Source: Amycolatopsis keratiniphila subsp. keratiniphila (lineage in GTDB: Bacteria; Actinomycetota; Actinomycetes; Mycobacteriales; Pseudonocardiaceae). Taken from it: 63,013 nt of DNA. Position numbers and translations under genes: made by a program. Each line of letters opens with the position of its first letter. Positions within the stretch are counted from its first letter, which is position 1. The notes beneath the pieces were generated by a model. The model saw only the letters and a program-made list of their open reading frames with translations, was not told the origin of the DNA and ran no database searches. The stretch covers positions 1 through 63,013 of the forward strand of contig NZ_LQMT02000041.1 in NCBI RefSeq assembly GCF_001620365.2, given 5' to 3'. Below are positions 15,044-23,010 of the stretch, in pieces.

Positions 15044-16423
15044 TCACTTGAGGGCGGCGACGGTGGGGCCGCGTTGCTCCAGCAGCACCGGCCCGACCGA
15101 GGAGAGCAGCACCGGACCGGTGTAGCCGCGCCTGTCGACGCCGACGGTGCGGATGGTGGCGCCGGTCGTCTCGTCGAGCACGGCCAGCCCGCCCTGGATG
15201 GGCACGACCAGCTGCTCCCCGAAGGTCACGCCCGGGCCGGTCGAGTTGTTCAGCGTCCAGCGCGGCGTGAGGTCGTCCCGCGAGAACGCCATGGTCTTCG
15301 AGCCGGTGAACCAGTAGACGCCCTGCGCGGTCCACGAGGTCGTCATGACACCGCCCACCGGATCCTGCGTGATCTCGGCCTCGAGCACGTCGAGCGGATA
15401 AGCAGACTTCTGCAGGCCGTCGCCACCGTAGATGACCAGCAGTTTCTGCTCGGGCAACACGATCAGCGCGAGATCGCCGGACATCGCGACGACCTTCGCG
15501 TTCTTCCCGGCGAGCACGGTGCTGTAGTCGACCTTCGGGTCGTCGGCCTCGTCGTTGGTCGCGCGGTAGACGGTGAAGCGGTCGGCGGGGTCGCCGGGGC
15601 AGCGCTCGATCACGCCGATCTTGCCCGCCGCGGCGGCCACCGTGCCGTAGGTACAGCCGGTCCTCGGCTGCTTGTTCGGGTTCACGATGGCGGGGACCTG
15701 GCCGTACTCCATGCTCTTGACCAGGTCGTCGCGCCAGGTGTTCAGGAGTTTCTTGCCGGTCGTGGTGACGTGCGATCCGTCGACGACCAGCCGCGTCCCG
15801 AGCTCGGCGTCGCCGTTGCGTTGCGCCGTGCGGCGCCCGGTGCCCGCGTCGAGCTGGGTGACCTCACTGCAGCCGGTGTCCTTGCGGTACACCGCGTCCA
15901 CCTTGATCCCGGCGAGCGCGACGGTGCACAGTTCGAGATCGCGCGAGTAGCGCCAGCGGACTTCGCCGGTGTACGGGTCCCGGCCGAGGACTTCGCCCTT
16001 GTCGGCGGTGACGACGGTGTTGGCCTCGCCGATCGGGACGGGGGTCGACGAGCTCGGCGCCTGCCAGAGTTCACTCAACGAGCCGGGGACCTGCGCCGGC
16101 GCCGGCGGGAGCCCGGGCGGCAGGGTGGTGGCGACCTGCGCGACCGTCGCCGCGTTGTCGCTGTTCACCCCGATGACCACACCGGTGACCGCGACGACCA
16201 CGACGATCGCCGCGGCGATAACGCGGTCCCGCTTGCGGTTCCACGGGGAGGGCCGGGCGCGTTTCCCGCCCAGCGGCGGCTCGGTGGCCACCGGCTGAGC
16301 GGGGTCGGCGTCCAGCACGTCTTCCGTGCCGATCGCGTTTTCAGCCGTTTCGGGCTGCTCGGGATCGGCGGGCACGGGCCGCGCCGGTTCGTTGTCCGGC
16401 GCGGCGTCCCAGCGTTCGCTCAC
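15044..16423 (-). CDS. Membrane-anchored PQQ-like beta-propeller protein (Rv3212-like)
   Basis: A 459-residue protein. Residues 1-65 are acidic and cytoplasmic, and one helix follows at about 68-88 (VIAAAIVVVVAVTGVVIGV). The extracytoplasmic rest reads as a PQQ-like beta-propeller, with repeated units such as VLGRDPYTGEVRWRYSRDL, LDAGTGRR and LAVLDETTGATIRTVG. Several Cys (ELCTVAL, GCSEV, GCTYG, ERCPG) may form disulfides. It is the neighbour of the DEAD-box helicase gene, as Rv3212 is of Rv3211 in M. tuberculosis (recalled synteny). Function unknown. GTG 16423 is the start. Confidence 0.8.
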   Translation of the reverse strand: MSERWDAAPDNEPARPVPADPEQPETAENAIGTEDVLDADPAQPVATEPPLGGKRARPSPWNRKRDRVIAAAIVVVVAVTGVVIGVNSDNAATVAQVATTLPPGLPPAPAQVPGSLSELWQAPSSSTPVPIGEANTVVTADKGEVLGRDPYTGEVRWRYSRDLELCTVALAGIKVDAVYRKDTGCSEVTQLDAGTGRRTAQRNGDAELGTRLVVDGSHVTTTGKKLLNTWRDDLVKSMEYGQVPAIVNPNKQPRTGCTYGTVAAAAGKIGVIERCPGDPADRFTVYRATNDEADDPKVDYSTVLAGKNAKVVAMSGDLALIVLPEQKLLVIYGGDGLQKSAYPLDVLEAEITQDPVGGVMTTSWTAQGVYWFTGSKTMAFSRDDLTPRWTLNNSTGPGVTFGEQLVVPIQGGLAVLDETTGATIRTVGVDRRGYTGPVLLSSVGPVLLEQRGPTVAALK

Positions 16424-16458
16424 GTGCCCCTAGCTCCCCACGTCCGCAGTATGAAAGC

Positions 16459-18183
16459 TCAGTCTGCCGACGCAGGTGTATCAGAAGTCGCCGACGGACG
16501 GCGACGGCGGCGTCGGCGAGCCGGACGCTCGGCGCTGTCGCCTGCCTCCTTCTCGACCGCGGGGCCACTGACCTCGGGGCTCGGCTTCGCGCCACCGCGG
16601 CTGCGGCGACGGGTCCGCGTGCGGCCCTCCGACGCGGCTTCGCTCTGGCTCTCGGCGCTGTCCGCGGAAGCGCTCGCCGCGGCGTCGGCGGCCTCGATCT
16701 TGGCGGCCGCGTTCGCGCCGCCGCGGGTCCGCTTGCGCGGCGCGCGGTTGCGCTTGCGGGGAGCCTCTTCGTCGCTCGCCCCGCGGCCACGGCCGCGGCG
16801 CTTGCCGCCAAGGTCTTCTTCGACCTCGGCCGAAAGGCCGGCGCGGGTCCGCTTCGACAGCGGCAGACGCCCGGTGGTGCCTTCCGGGATGCCGAGGTCG
16901 CTGAACAGGTGCTTCGACGACGAGTACGTCTCGACCGGCTCGGGCTTGTCGAGCCCGAGGATGTCGGAGATCATCTTCCAGCGCGGCTCCTCGTCCCAGT
17001 CGACGAGGGTGATCGCGACGCCGGTGCGGCCCGCGCGGCCGGTGCGGCCGATGCGGTGGACGTAGGTCTTCTCGTCCTCCGGCGTCTGGTAGTTGATCAC
17101 GTGCGTGACGTCGTCGATGTCGATACCGCGGGCGGCGACATCGGTGGCGACCAGCACGTCGACCTTGCCGGAACGGAACGCGCGCAGCGCCTGCTCGCGG
17201 GCGCCCTGGCCAAGGTCACCGTGCACGGCGGCGGCCGCGAAGCCGCGCTCGACCAGATCGTCGGCGACCTTCTGCGCGGTGCGCTTGGTGCGGGTGAAGA
17301 TCATCGTCAGGCCGCGGCCTTCGGCCTGCAGCGCGCGGGCGATCAGCTCGGGCTTGTCCATCGAGTGCGCCCGGTAGACGAACTGGGTGGTGCGCTCGTG
17401 GATGGCGCCGGCGTCGTTCTCCTCGGCGCGGATGTGCGTCGGCTGGTTCAGGAACGTACGGGCCAGCGTGATGATCGGACCAGGCATGGTCGCCGAGAAC
17501 AGCATCGTCTGCCGGGCGTCCGGGACCATCCGGAGGATGCGCTCGATGTCGGGAAGGAAGCCCAGGTCGAGCATTTCGTCGGCCTCGTCCAGCACCAGGC
17601 CGCGGATCTTGCCGAGCACCAGGTGCTGCTGCTCGGCCAGGTCCAGCAGTCGGCCGGGCGTGCCGATGACGACGTCGACACCCTTGCGGAGCGCCTCGAT
17701 CTGCGGCTCGTACGGGCGGCCGCCGTAGATGGCCAGCGTGCGGATGCCGAGGTGCTTGCCCGCGCCCTTGAGGTCGTTCGCGACCTGGATGCACAGCTCA
17801 CGGGTCGGCACGACGACCAGCACCTGCGGGGTGCCGTCGCCGGGGACCTCGACGCGGTGCAGCAGCGGGACGCCGAAGCCCAGCGTCTTGCCCATACCGG
17901 TGCGGGCCTGGCCGATCAGGTCGTCGCCGGCCATGGCCAGCGGCAGCGTCAGGGCCTGGATGGCGAAGGTGCGCTCGATCCCGGCCTCGCCGAGGGCCTT
18001 CACGATCTCCGGCTTGATGCCGAAGGAGGCGAAGGTGGGGGCTTCGGGTTCCACCGGGGCGCCCGCCTGCAGCGGGTGCGACGTGTCCAGCGCCGCCGGG
18101 CCGGTCTCGCTGTGCTCCAGCGCGACGGCCTCCGGGACGCCGGTGGTGGTGTGCTCTTCGGTTGTGGTTTCGTTCGTGGTCAG
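16459..18183 (-). CDS. rhlE: DEAD-box ATP-dependent RNA helicase (RhlE-like)
   Basis: DEAD-box helicase with all core motifs: Q motif (FAIQALTLP), I (ARTGMGKT), Ia (PTRELCIQ), II (VLDEADEMLD), III (SAT) and VI (HRIGRTGR). A C-terminal tail of about 110 residues, rich in Arg, Lys and acidic residues, is likely an RNA-binding tail. Conventional callers would start at GTG 18054, but the frame continues upstream with coding-like sequence (TTNETTTEEHTTTGVPEAVA) to a CTG at 18183 preceded by GAGAGAGGCGAG; that gives 574 residues and is preferred. An in-frame stop lies just above. A hairpin precedes the ribosome site. The family unwinds RNA in ribosome assembly and mRNA decay. Confidence 0.9.
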   Translation of the reverse strand: MTTNETTTEEHTTTGVPEAVALEHSETGPAALDTSHPLQAGAPVEPEAPTFASFGIKPEIVKALGEAGIERTFAIQALTLPLAMAGDDLIGQARTGMGKTLGFGVPLLHRVEVPGDGTPQVLVVVPTRELCIQVANDLKGAGKHLGIRTLAIYGGRPYEPQIEALRKGVDVVIGTPGRLLDLAEQQHLVLGKIRGLVLDEADEMLDLGFLPDIERILRMVPDARQTMLFSATMPGPIITLARTFLNQPTHIRAEENDAGAIHERTTQFVYRAHSMDKPELIARALQAEGRGLTMIFTRTKRTAQKVADDLVERGFAAAAVHGDLGQGAREQALRAFRSGKVDVLVATDVAARGIDIDDVTHVINYQTPEDEKTYVHRIGRTGRAGRTGVAITLVDWDEEPRWKMISDILGLDKPEPVETYSSSKHLFSDLGIPEGTTGRLPLSKRTRAGLSAEVEEDLGGKRRGRGRGASDEEAPRKRNRAPRKRTRGGANAAAKIEAADAAASASADSAESQSEAASEGRTRTRRRSRGGAKPSPEVSGPAVEKEAGDSAERPARRRRRRRPSATSDTPASAD

Positions 18184-18517
18184 GGTGCTCGCCTCTCTCG
18201 TGACCAGCGCGCACTGCCCTGGTCACCGATCGACACTCGACCACGAAAATTCGCTCGGGCTCCGCGCTACTGGCGCTGGAGCGGCCCTTCGTGGGAATGC
18301 CGCAGGATGGCGTGCACGCACATCATTCTTGTGCTGACCGGGGCCACACCGGCTGTCCTTCAGCCGCAGCGGCGTCCCGATCCGGGACGGAAGATCCGTC
18401 GTATCCGGCGGCCAGTCTACCTGATCTGCGGTTTTTCGATACCCCCCGGCGCGCCGGGCGGGGTGGGATCGGTCTCTTCCGGTCCGTGCGGGTGTGTTCG
18501 GCGATACCCTTTCCGCC
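18184..18517. other. Divergent spacer with hairpin and promoter
   Basis: 334 bases between the helicase gene (minus) and the ferritin-like gene (plus). It contains the GTGACCAG hairpin at 18200-18226 and a -10-like GATACC at 18502-18507. The central part has no supported reading frame. Confidence 0.5.
18200..18226 (-). promoter_or_regulatory. 5' leader hairpin of the DEAD-box helicase gene
   Basis: Perfect 8-base arms GTGACCAG (18200-18207) and CTGGTCAC (18219-18226) with an 11-base loop. In the helicase mRNA the hairpin would sit immediately before the GAGAGAGG ribosome site. Such a leader could make translation temperature-sensitive or autoregulated; that is inference. Confidence 0.45.
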
Positions 18518-19171
18518 GTGACCGAGGCAAAGCAGATCAGTGAAGGCGTAGTCGATTTGCTCGGCGTACTCGCCTATGGGGAATTGTCCGCATTCGATCG
18601 CATGGCCGAGGACGCGCGCACCGCTCCGACGCTGTCCGGCCGGGCCGCGCTGGCGTCGATGGCGGCGGCCGAGATCGGGCACTACGACCTGCTCGCCAAG
18701 CATCTGAAGGGGCACGGCGTCGCGATCGAGGACGCGATGCGGCCCTTCGTCGGGCACATCGACGCGTGGCACGCCTCCACGGCACCGCGCTCCTGGCTCG
18801 AGTCCCTGGTGAAGGCCTACGTCGGCGACGGACTCGCCGCGGACCTCTACCGCGAGATGGCCAGTTGGCTCGACCCCGAGACCAAGGACCTCGTGCTCAC
18901 CGTGCTCGCCGACACGGGGCATTCCGCGTTCGCCGAACGCGAAGTCGCGGCCGGTATCGAGGCCGACCCGAAGGCGCGCGACAAGCTCGCGCTGTGGGGC
19001 CGCCGCCTGCTGGGCGAGGCGTTGACGCAGGCCCAGTACGTCGTCGCCGAGCGGGACGGGCTCGCCGAGCTGATCGTCGAAGGGTCGGGCGACCTGTCGG
19101 GAATCGCGGCGCTGTTCCGTCGGTTGCAGCAGGGGCACACCAAGCGCATGCAGGTGCTGGGGCTGGGCTGA
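18518..19171 (+). CDS. Ferritin-like fold protein (Rv3210c-like)
   Basis: A 217-residue, mostly helical protein with a ferritin-like/MiaE-type look: LGVLAYGELSAFDRMAEDAR, then AAAEIGHYDLLAKHL (E-x2-H pair), and later EVAAGIEADP and GRRLLGEALTQAQ. Carboxylate/His pairs suggest a possible diiron site, but not all ligands can be confirmed by eye. GTG 18518 is taken as start: GATACC at 18502-18507 and the lack of a ribosome site suggest a leaderless mRNA. It lies between the helicase and DUF3107 genes, as in mycobacteria (recalled Rv3210c). Confidence 0.82.
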   Translation: MTEAKQISEGVVDLLGVLAYGELSAFDRMAEDARTAPTLSGRAALASMAAAEIGHYDLLAKHLKGHGVAIEDAMRPFVGHIDAWHASTAPRSWLESLVKAYVGDGLAADLYREMASWLDPETKDLVLTVLADTGHSAFAEREVAAGIEADPKARDKLALWGRRLLGEALTQAQYVVAERDGLAELIVEGSGDLSGIAALFRRLQQGHTKRMQVLGLG

Positions 19172-19231
19172 GGTCACTTCGGCTAGCCTTGGCGCACCAG
19201 TGAATTTCGAACTTTCAAGCGGAGGTCCCAC

Positions 19232-19462
19232 GTGGAGGTCAAGATCGGCATCAAGGACACGCCGCGAGAGCTCGTGGTGTCCAGCAGCCAGTCACCCGAC
19301 GAGGTCGAGGAACTGGTCGCGAACGCCTTGAGGGCCGGCGACGGGATCTTCCGCCTCGACGACGAAAAGGGCCGCAAGTACATCGTGCCCACCGACCGGA
19401 TCGCCTACGTCGAGATCGCGCCGTCGGATGTTCGCAAGGTCGGCTTCGCCGTTGGTGACTAA
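19232..19462 (+). CDS. DUF3107 protein (Rv3208A/TB9.4-like)
   Basis: A 76-residue protein that is all DUF3107: VEVKIGIKDTPRELVVSSSQ, SPDEVEELVANAL, then GRKYIVPTDRIAYVEI. It begins at a GTG after GCGGAGG. It is small, soluble and conserved across actinobacteria next to a TetR regulator (Rv3208) and the helicase cluster. No molecular function is assigned. In this window the TetR gene is 8 kb away, separated by block 1. Confidence 0.9.
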   Translation: MEVKIGIKDTPRELVVSSSQSPDEVEELVANALRAGDGIFRLDDEKGRKYIVPTDRIAYVEIAPSDVRKVGFAVGD

Positions 19463-19576
19463 CCCGATCGGGTTGTAGTCGGATGTCACAGTGGCGTCAC
19501 CGCCGCGTCTCAGCCAGCTCTCAGATTTGATCGTCACGCTAAGGCGGGGACGGCAGGGGGCTAGCCGAGAAATGAG

Positions 19577-20857
19577 GTGGACGGCGTCACTGTGATGGAC
19601 CGCGCGCTGGTCGACGGCGTGCGCACTGTTCCCGAACAAGCCAAACGGGCCGTAGGGCGGCTGACCGGTATCGATGTCGCCCGCGGCCTGGCCGTCCTCG
19701 GCATGTACGCGGTGCATGTCGGCCCCGATCCGGCCAAAGGCGGCGTCGGGGTGCTGTTCAAACCGTTCGAAGGCCATTCCGCCGCGCTGTTCGCGGTGCT
19801 GGCCGGGGTCTCGATCGCGCTGATGTCCGGCGGACGCCGTCCCAAAGAGGGCCGCGACCGGACCCGTGTCGCGCTGAAACTGGCGACCCGCGCCCCGCTC
19901 CTGGTGGCGCTGGGGCTGTGGCTGACCAGCCTCGAGACCGGCTACATGGTGATCCTGGCCTACTACGGGGCCTGCTTCCTCTTCGCGATCCCGTGGTTGC
20001 GCGCGGGCGCGAAGGCGCTCGCGATCGCGGCGGTCGTCGTCGCCGTGGCGGGCCCGCTGCTCTCGCATCTGATCAGGGCGCAATTGCTGCCCCGTGACCT
20101 GCTCTTCTTCGCGCCGGACCTGACCGCGGACGACATCACGTCGACCGGGCTGCTGAAGGCCGCGACCGTTCTCGTGCTGACCGGCACGTTCCCCGCGTTG
20201 ACGCTGATGGCGTACGTGTTCGCCGGGATGGCGATCGGGCGGATGGACCTGACTTCGCGCAGCGTGTGCCGACGGCTGTTCTTCGGCGGCTCGGCGCTCG
20301 CGGTGGGCGGGTACTTCGTTTCCTGGCTCGCGACCGGGCCGCTCGGCGGTATGCAGGCGATCTACCGGTCGCTCGAACCGGCCGCCGCGCAGATGGGGAT
20401 GACGTCGCCGGAATTCCTGCGGCTGCACCAGACCTGGATCCACGGCACGCCGCCGACCACCAGCTGGGCCTGGGAACTGCTGCCGACGGGTACCTCGTAC
20501 ACGCCGTTCGACCTGCTGATCTCGATCGGGATCGCGGCGGCGGTGATCGGCGGCTGTCAGCTGCTGATGCCGAAGTTCGAGCGCGTGCTGCGGCCGCTTT
20601 CGGATCTGGGCGGGCGGGTGCTGAGCGCGTACGTACTGCATTTCGTGGCGATCGCGCTGCTGTGGGACGAGAGCGACGGCGACTCGATCTTCAGCGTGCT
20701 GCATTTCGTCGAGTTCTCGGTGGTGGCGCTGACCGCCGCGGTGCTGTGGCGGAAGTTCGTCGGGCGCGGGCCGCTGGAATGGGCGATGAACAAGCTGTCG
20801 AGCTGGCCGAAGTACGTGCTGCCCAGTGCTCGGGTGCCCGCTCCACGGCGGGGCTGA
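19577..20857 (+). CDS. DUF418/HGSNAT-like membrane acyltransferase-type protein
   Basis: A 426-residue integral membrane protein with about 10 hydrophobic segments. The N-terminal LTGIDVARGLAVLGMYAVHV is the signature of the heparan-alpha-glucosaminide N-acetyltransferase/DUF418 group, and the C-terminal half (GGRVLSAYVLHFVAIALLW) is DUF418-like. These proteins are thought to move acyl groups across or within the membrane; substrate unknown. GTG 19577 follows GAAATGAGG; an ATG at 19595 is an alternative. It begins the block that interrupts the Rv32xx-like backbone. Confidence 0.82.
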   Translation: MDGVTVMDRALVDGVRTVPEQAKRAVGRLTGIDVARGLAVLGMYAVHVGPDPAKGGVGVLFKPFEGHSAALFAVLAGVSIALMSGGRRPKEGRDRTRVALKLATRAPLLVALGLWLTSLETGYMVILAYYGACFLFAIPWLRAGAKALAIAAVVVAVAGPLLSHLIRAQLLPRDLLFFAPDLTADDITSTGLLKAATVLVLTGTFPALTLMAYVFAGMAIGRMDLTSRSVCRRLFFGGSALAVGGYFVSWLATGPLGGMQAIYRSLEPAAAQMGMTSPEFLRLHQTWIHGTPPTTSWAWELLPTGTSYTPFDLLISIGIAAAVIGGCQLLMPKFERVLRPLSDLGGRVLSAYVLHFVAIALLWDESDGDSIFSVLHFVEFSVVALTAAVLWRKFVGRGPLEWAMNKLSSWPKYVLPSARVPAPRRG

Positions 20858-20867
20858 CCTGCGAAGT

Positions 20868-20954
20868 GGTAGCAAAGGTCCCTTGCTCCCCGGAAGTACA
20901 TGAAGGCCCCCTTCCTTGCGCTAGACGTAAGGAAGGGGGCCTTCATGTACTTCC
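20868..20954. repeat. Repeat pair: GTAGCAAAGG arm and 63-bp palindrome
   Basis: A single arm GTAGCAAAGGTCCCTTGCTC at 20869-20888 is followed by a palindrome at 20892-20954. The palindrome has 26-base perfect arms, an 11-base loop, and starts GGAAGTACATGAAGGCCCCC. It lies between convergent genes ending at 20857 and 20961. A diverged relative of the palindrome is at 31985-32039. Confidence 0.9.
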
Positions 20955-20960
20955 GCCTGG

Positions 20961-21287
20961 TCAGGCGTTGAGTTCGTTCAGTTCTTCCAGGCTGGTCGGC
21001 ACGTGGAAGGGCGGCGTGCTGGTGCCCATGATGCGGTAGCGGTCCCACGGGTCCGGGTCGGAGAGCTCGCCCTTCGCGCTGTACTCACCAGCGCGGATCT
21101 CGACGGCGGTCTTCTTGCCGCCGGCGGCCGCCGACACCTGCTCGTTGGTGGCGACGCGGCCGTACCAGCGGTAATACCCGTCGATGGGCTGGAAATAGCC
21201 CCGCAGGTCCACCGTGGTGGCGATCTCGGTCCCGTCGATCACGAGGACCGCTTCGCCGGCGTAACCGTCTTCGTCGTGCTCGCTCAC
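20961..21287 (-). CDS. DUF4873-like protein
   Basis: A 108-residue protein: acidic start SEHDEDGYAGEAVL, then VDLRGYFQPIDGYYRWYGRV and DPWDRYRIMGTSTPPFHVP. This matches DUF4873, a beta-rich domain often fused to flavin monooxygenases or found beside oxygenases. GTG 21287 follows GGAGGC and overlaps the TetR stop by 4 bases (GTGA), so it is translationally coupled to the repressor. Placed across from a diiron oxygenase, it is probably an accessory to that chemistry (inference). Confidence 0.75.
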   Translation of the reverse strand: MSEHDEDGYAGEAVLVIDGTEIATTVDLRGYFQPIDGYYRWYGRVATNEQVSAAAGGKKTAVEIRAGEYSAKGELSDPDPWDRYRIMGTSTPPFHVPTSLEELNELNA

Positions 21288-22051
21288 TGTGCCTCCGATT
21301 CCTTCCGCATCTGGACGACCTTGTTCTCTTCGAGCGGCAGGTTCGGGTCGATGACGATGCCCTGCTGCCGGGAGAGGCCGTCGATCGCGGCCCAGATGAT
21401 CTGCGTCAGGTACTCGACGACGCTGTCGCGGCCCATCGAGCGCCGGTCCAGCCACCATTCGCCGGTGCTCTGCACCATCCCGACGATGCCGTGCGCCCAC
21501 GGTTCGGCGGCGCCGGAGTCCATGTTGAACATCCGCATGTAGTCGCCGAGCAGCGCGGTCAGCGCGGTGGCGATCAGTTCCTTGTCCTCGGCGACGACGT
21601 CGGATTTGACCACCGCCTTCTCCTGGAGGCCGCCGCGTGCGAGCAGGCGGTACAGGTTCGGATGCTCCTCGATGACGCTGAAGAAGGAGTCGAGCGCCAT
21701 CCGGATCCGGGGGACCGGGGCGAGCTCGGAGTTGATCGCCGGGATCAGCCGCTGGAAGAGGATCTCCGTGCCGCGCTGCCCGAGCGCGACGTACAGATCC
21801 GCCTTGTCGTCGAAGTGCCGGTACAGCACGGGTTTCGTGACGCCCGCTTCGGCGGCGACGTCTTCCATGCCGAGGTCGGGGCCGTGCGCGTCGAGCGCGC
21901 GCAGGGCGGCCTCGACGAACTCCGCGCGGCGCGCGATCCGGTGCTTGCGCCAGCGGTCGCGACGGGCGTCGCCCGTGTCGGCCTCACCCGCCGTGGGGTG
22001 CTTGCTCGACTGCTTGCTGTTGCGCTTGACACGTTCGATCACCCCAGTCAT
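21284..22051 (-). CDS. TetR-family transcriptional regulator
   Basis: A 255-residue TetR repressor with a basic, 45-residue N-terminal extension (VIERVKRNSKQSSKHPTAGE) before the helix-turn-helix (RRAEFVEAALRALDAHG, EDVAAEAGVTKPVLYRHFDD). The C-terminal ligand domain ends EENKVVQMRKESEAQ. ATG 22051 lies 9 bases from a perfect dyad at 22061-22073. It is divergent from the AurF-like oxygenase and co-transcribed with the DUF4873 gene, so it likely represses both directions. Confidence 0.9.
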   Translation of the reverse strand: MTGVIERVKRNSKQSSKHPTAGEADTGDARRDRWRKHRIARRAEFVEAALRALDAHGPDLGMEDVAAEAGVTKPVLYRHFDDKADLYVALGQRGTEILFQRLIPAINSELAPVPRIRMALDSFFSVIEEHPNLYRLLARGGLQEKAVVKSDVVAEDKELIATALTALLGDYMRMFNMDSGAAEPWAHGIVGMVQSTGEWWLDRRSMGRDSVVEYLTQIIWAAIDGLSRQQGIVIDPNLPLEENKVVQMRKESEAQ

Positions 22052-22060
22052 GCTACCAGA

Positions 22061-22082
22061 GGTAACTGTTACCACGAGTTAC
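22061..22082. promoter_or_regulatory. Candidate TetR operator, overlapping dyads
   Basis: Perfect palindrome GGTAACTGTTACC (22061-22073). A second, overlapping dyad is GTAACT (22062-22067) with AGTTAC (22077-22082). Both lie in the 50-base gap between the TetR gene and the diiron oxygenase gene, where a bound repressor would cover both promoters. Confidence 0.65.
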
Positions 22083-22101
22083 AGATAGGGGTGTGTCGGC
22101 A

Positions 22102-23010
22102 ATGACGCGGGCGCTGAAGGAAACAGACCGGGAGAAGACGGCCGAGCGGCTGCTCAAGTCCTCCGCGAACAAGTTCTACGATCCCGACGTCGACATCGAC
22201 TGGACCGCCCCGCTCGTCGACGGGAAGCGGTACATCCCGGCACATCGTTCTTCGCTCTACGGCACGAAATTGTGGGACTCGCTGTCGGAAGAGCAGCGCA
22301 TCGAACTCGGCAAGCACGAGGTCGCCAGCGTCGCCACGACCGGGCTGTGGTTCGAAATCCTCCTGATGCAGATGCTGCTCAAGGAGGTCTACGAAGAGGA
22401 CCCGACCAGTTCGCACGCCCAGTACGCGTTGACCGAGATCGCGGACGAATGCCGTCACTCGACGATGTTCGCGCGGATGGCCTCGCGGATCGGCTGCCCG
22501 TCCTACGGGCCGGTGCCGTGGCTGCGGCGGCTGGCGAAACTGATGCCGTCGATCAGCTACGGTCCCGCGCGCTACGGCGCGATCCTCGTCGCCGAAGAGG
22601 TCCTCGACCGGCTTCAGCGCGAGCAGATGAACGACCCGGACATCCAGCCGCTGGTGCGCATGGTCAACCGGATCCACGTGCTCGAAGAAGCCCGGCACGT
22701 CACCTTCGCCCGTGAAGAGGTGACTCGCGGGATGGCGAAACTGTCGAAGAAGGAAATCCTCTATCAGCAGTTCATCATCGCGCTGATCTCGTATTTCGTG
22801 ACGCGGGCCTTCATCAACCCGAACGTCTACAAGGCCGTCGGCATCCGTCCGCGTGACGGCGTCGAGGCCGCGCTGAACAACCCGAATTGGCGCGAAAGCA
22901 TCCAGTGGGCAGGCGAGAAGATCATGCCGTTCCTGCAGGAGTCGGGGCTGGTCGGCAAACCGGGCATGTACTTCTGGCGCAAGTCCTTCCTGCTGCCGGG
23001 GAAGCGATGA
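22102..23010 (+). CDS. AurF-like diiron oxygenase
   Basis: A 302-residue protein of the AurF/p-aminobenzoate N-oxygenase-like diiron family. Carboxylate/His ligands are visible as GKHEVASVATTGLW, then EIADECRHSTMFARM (about residues 112-126), EEVLDRLQRE and EEARHVTFAREEVTRG (about 192-207). Known members oxidise aryl amines; many actinobacterial relatives have unknown lipid or aromatic substrates. ATG 22102 is used; GTG 22093 in frame is an alternative. The hydrolase gene overlaps its stop by 4 bases, and a TetR operator precedes it. Confidence 0.85.
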   Translation: MTRALKETDREKTAERLLKSSANKFYDPDVDIDWTAPLVDGKRYIPAHRSSLYGTKLWDSLSEEQRIELGKHEVASVATTGLWFEILLMQMLLKEVYEEDPTSSHAQYALTEIADECRHSTMFARMASRIGCPSYGPVPWLRRLAKLMPSISYGPARYGAILVAEEVLDRLQREQMNDPDIQPLVRMVNRIHVLEEARHVTFAREEVTRGMAKLSKKEILYQQFIIALISYFVTRAFINPNVYKAVGIRPRDGVEAALNNPNWRESIQWAGEKIMPFLQESGLVGKPGMYFWRKSFLLPGKR

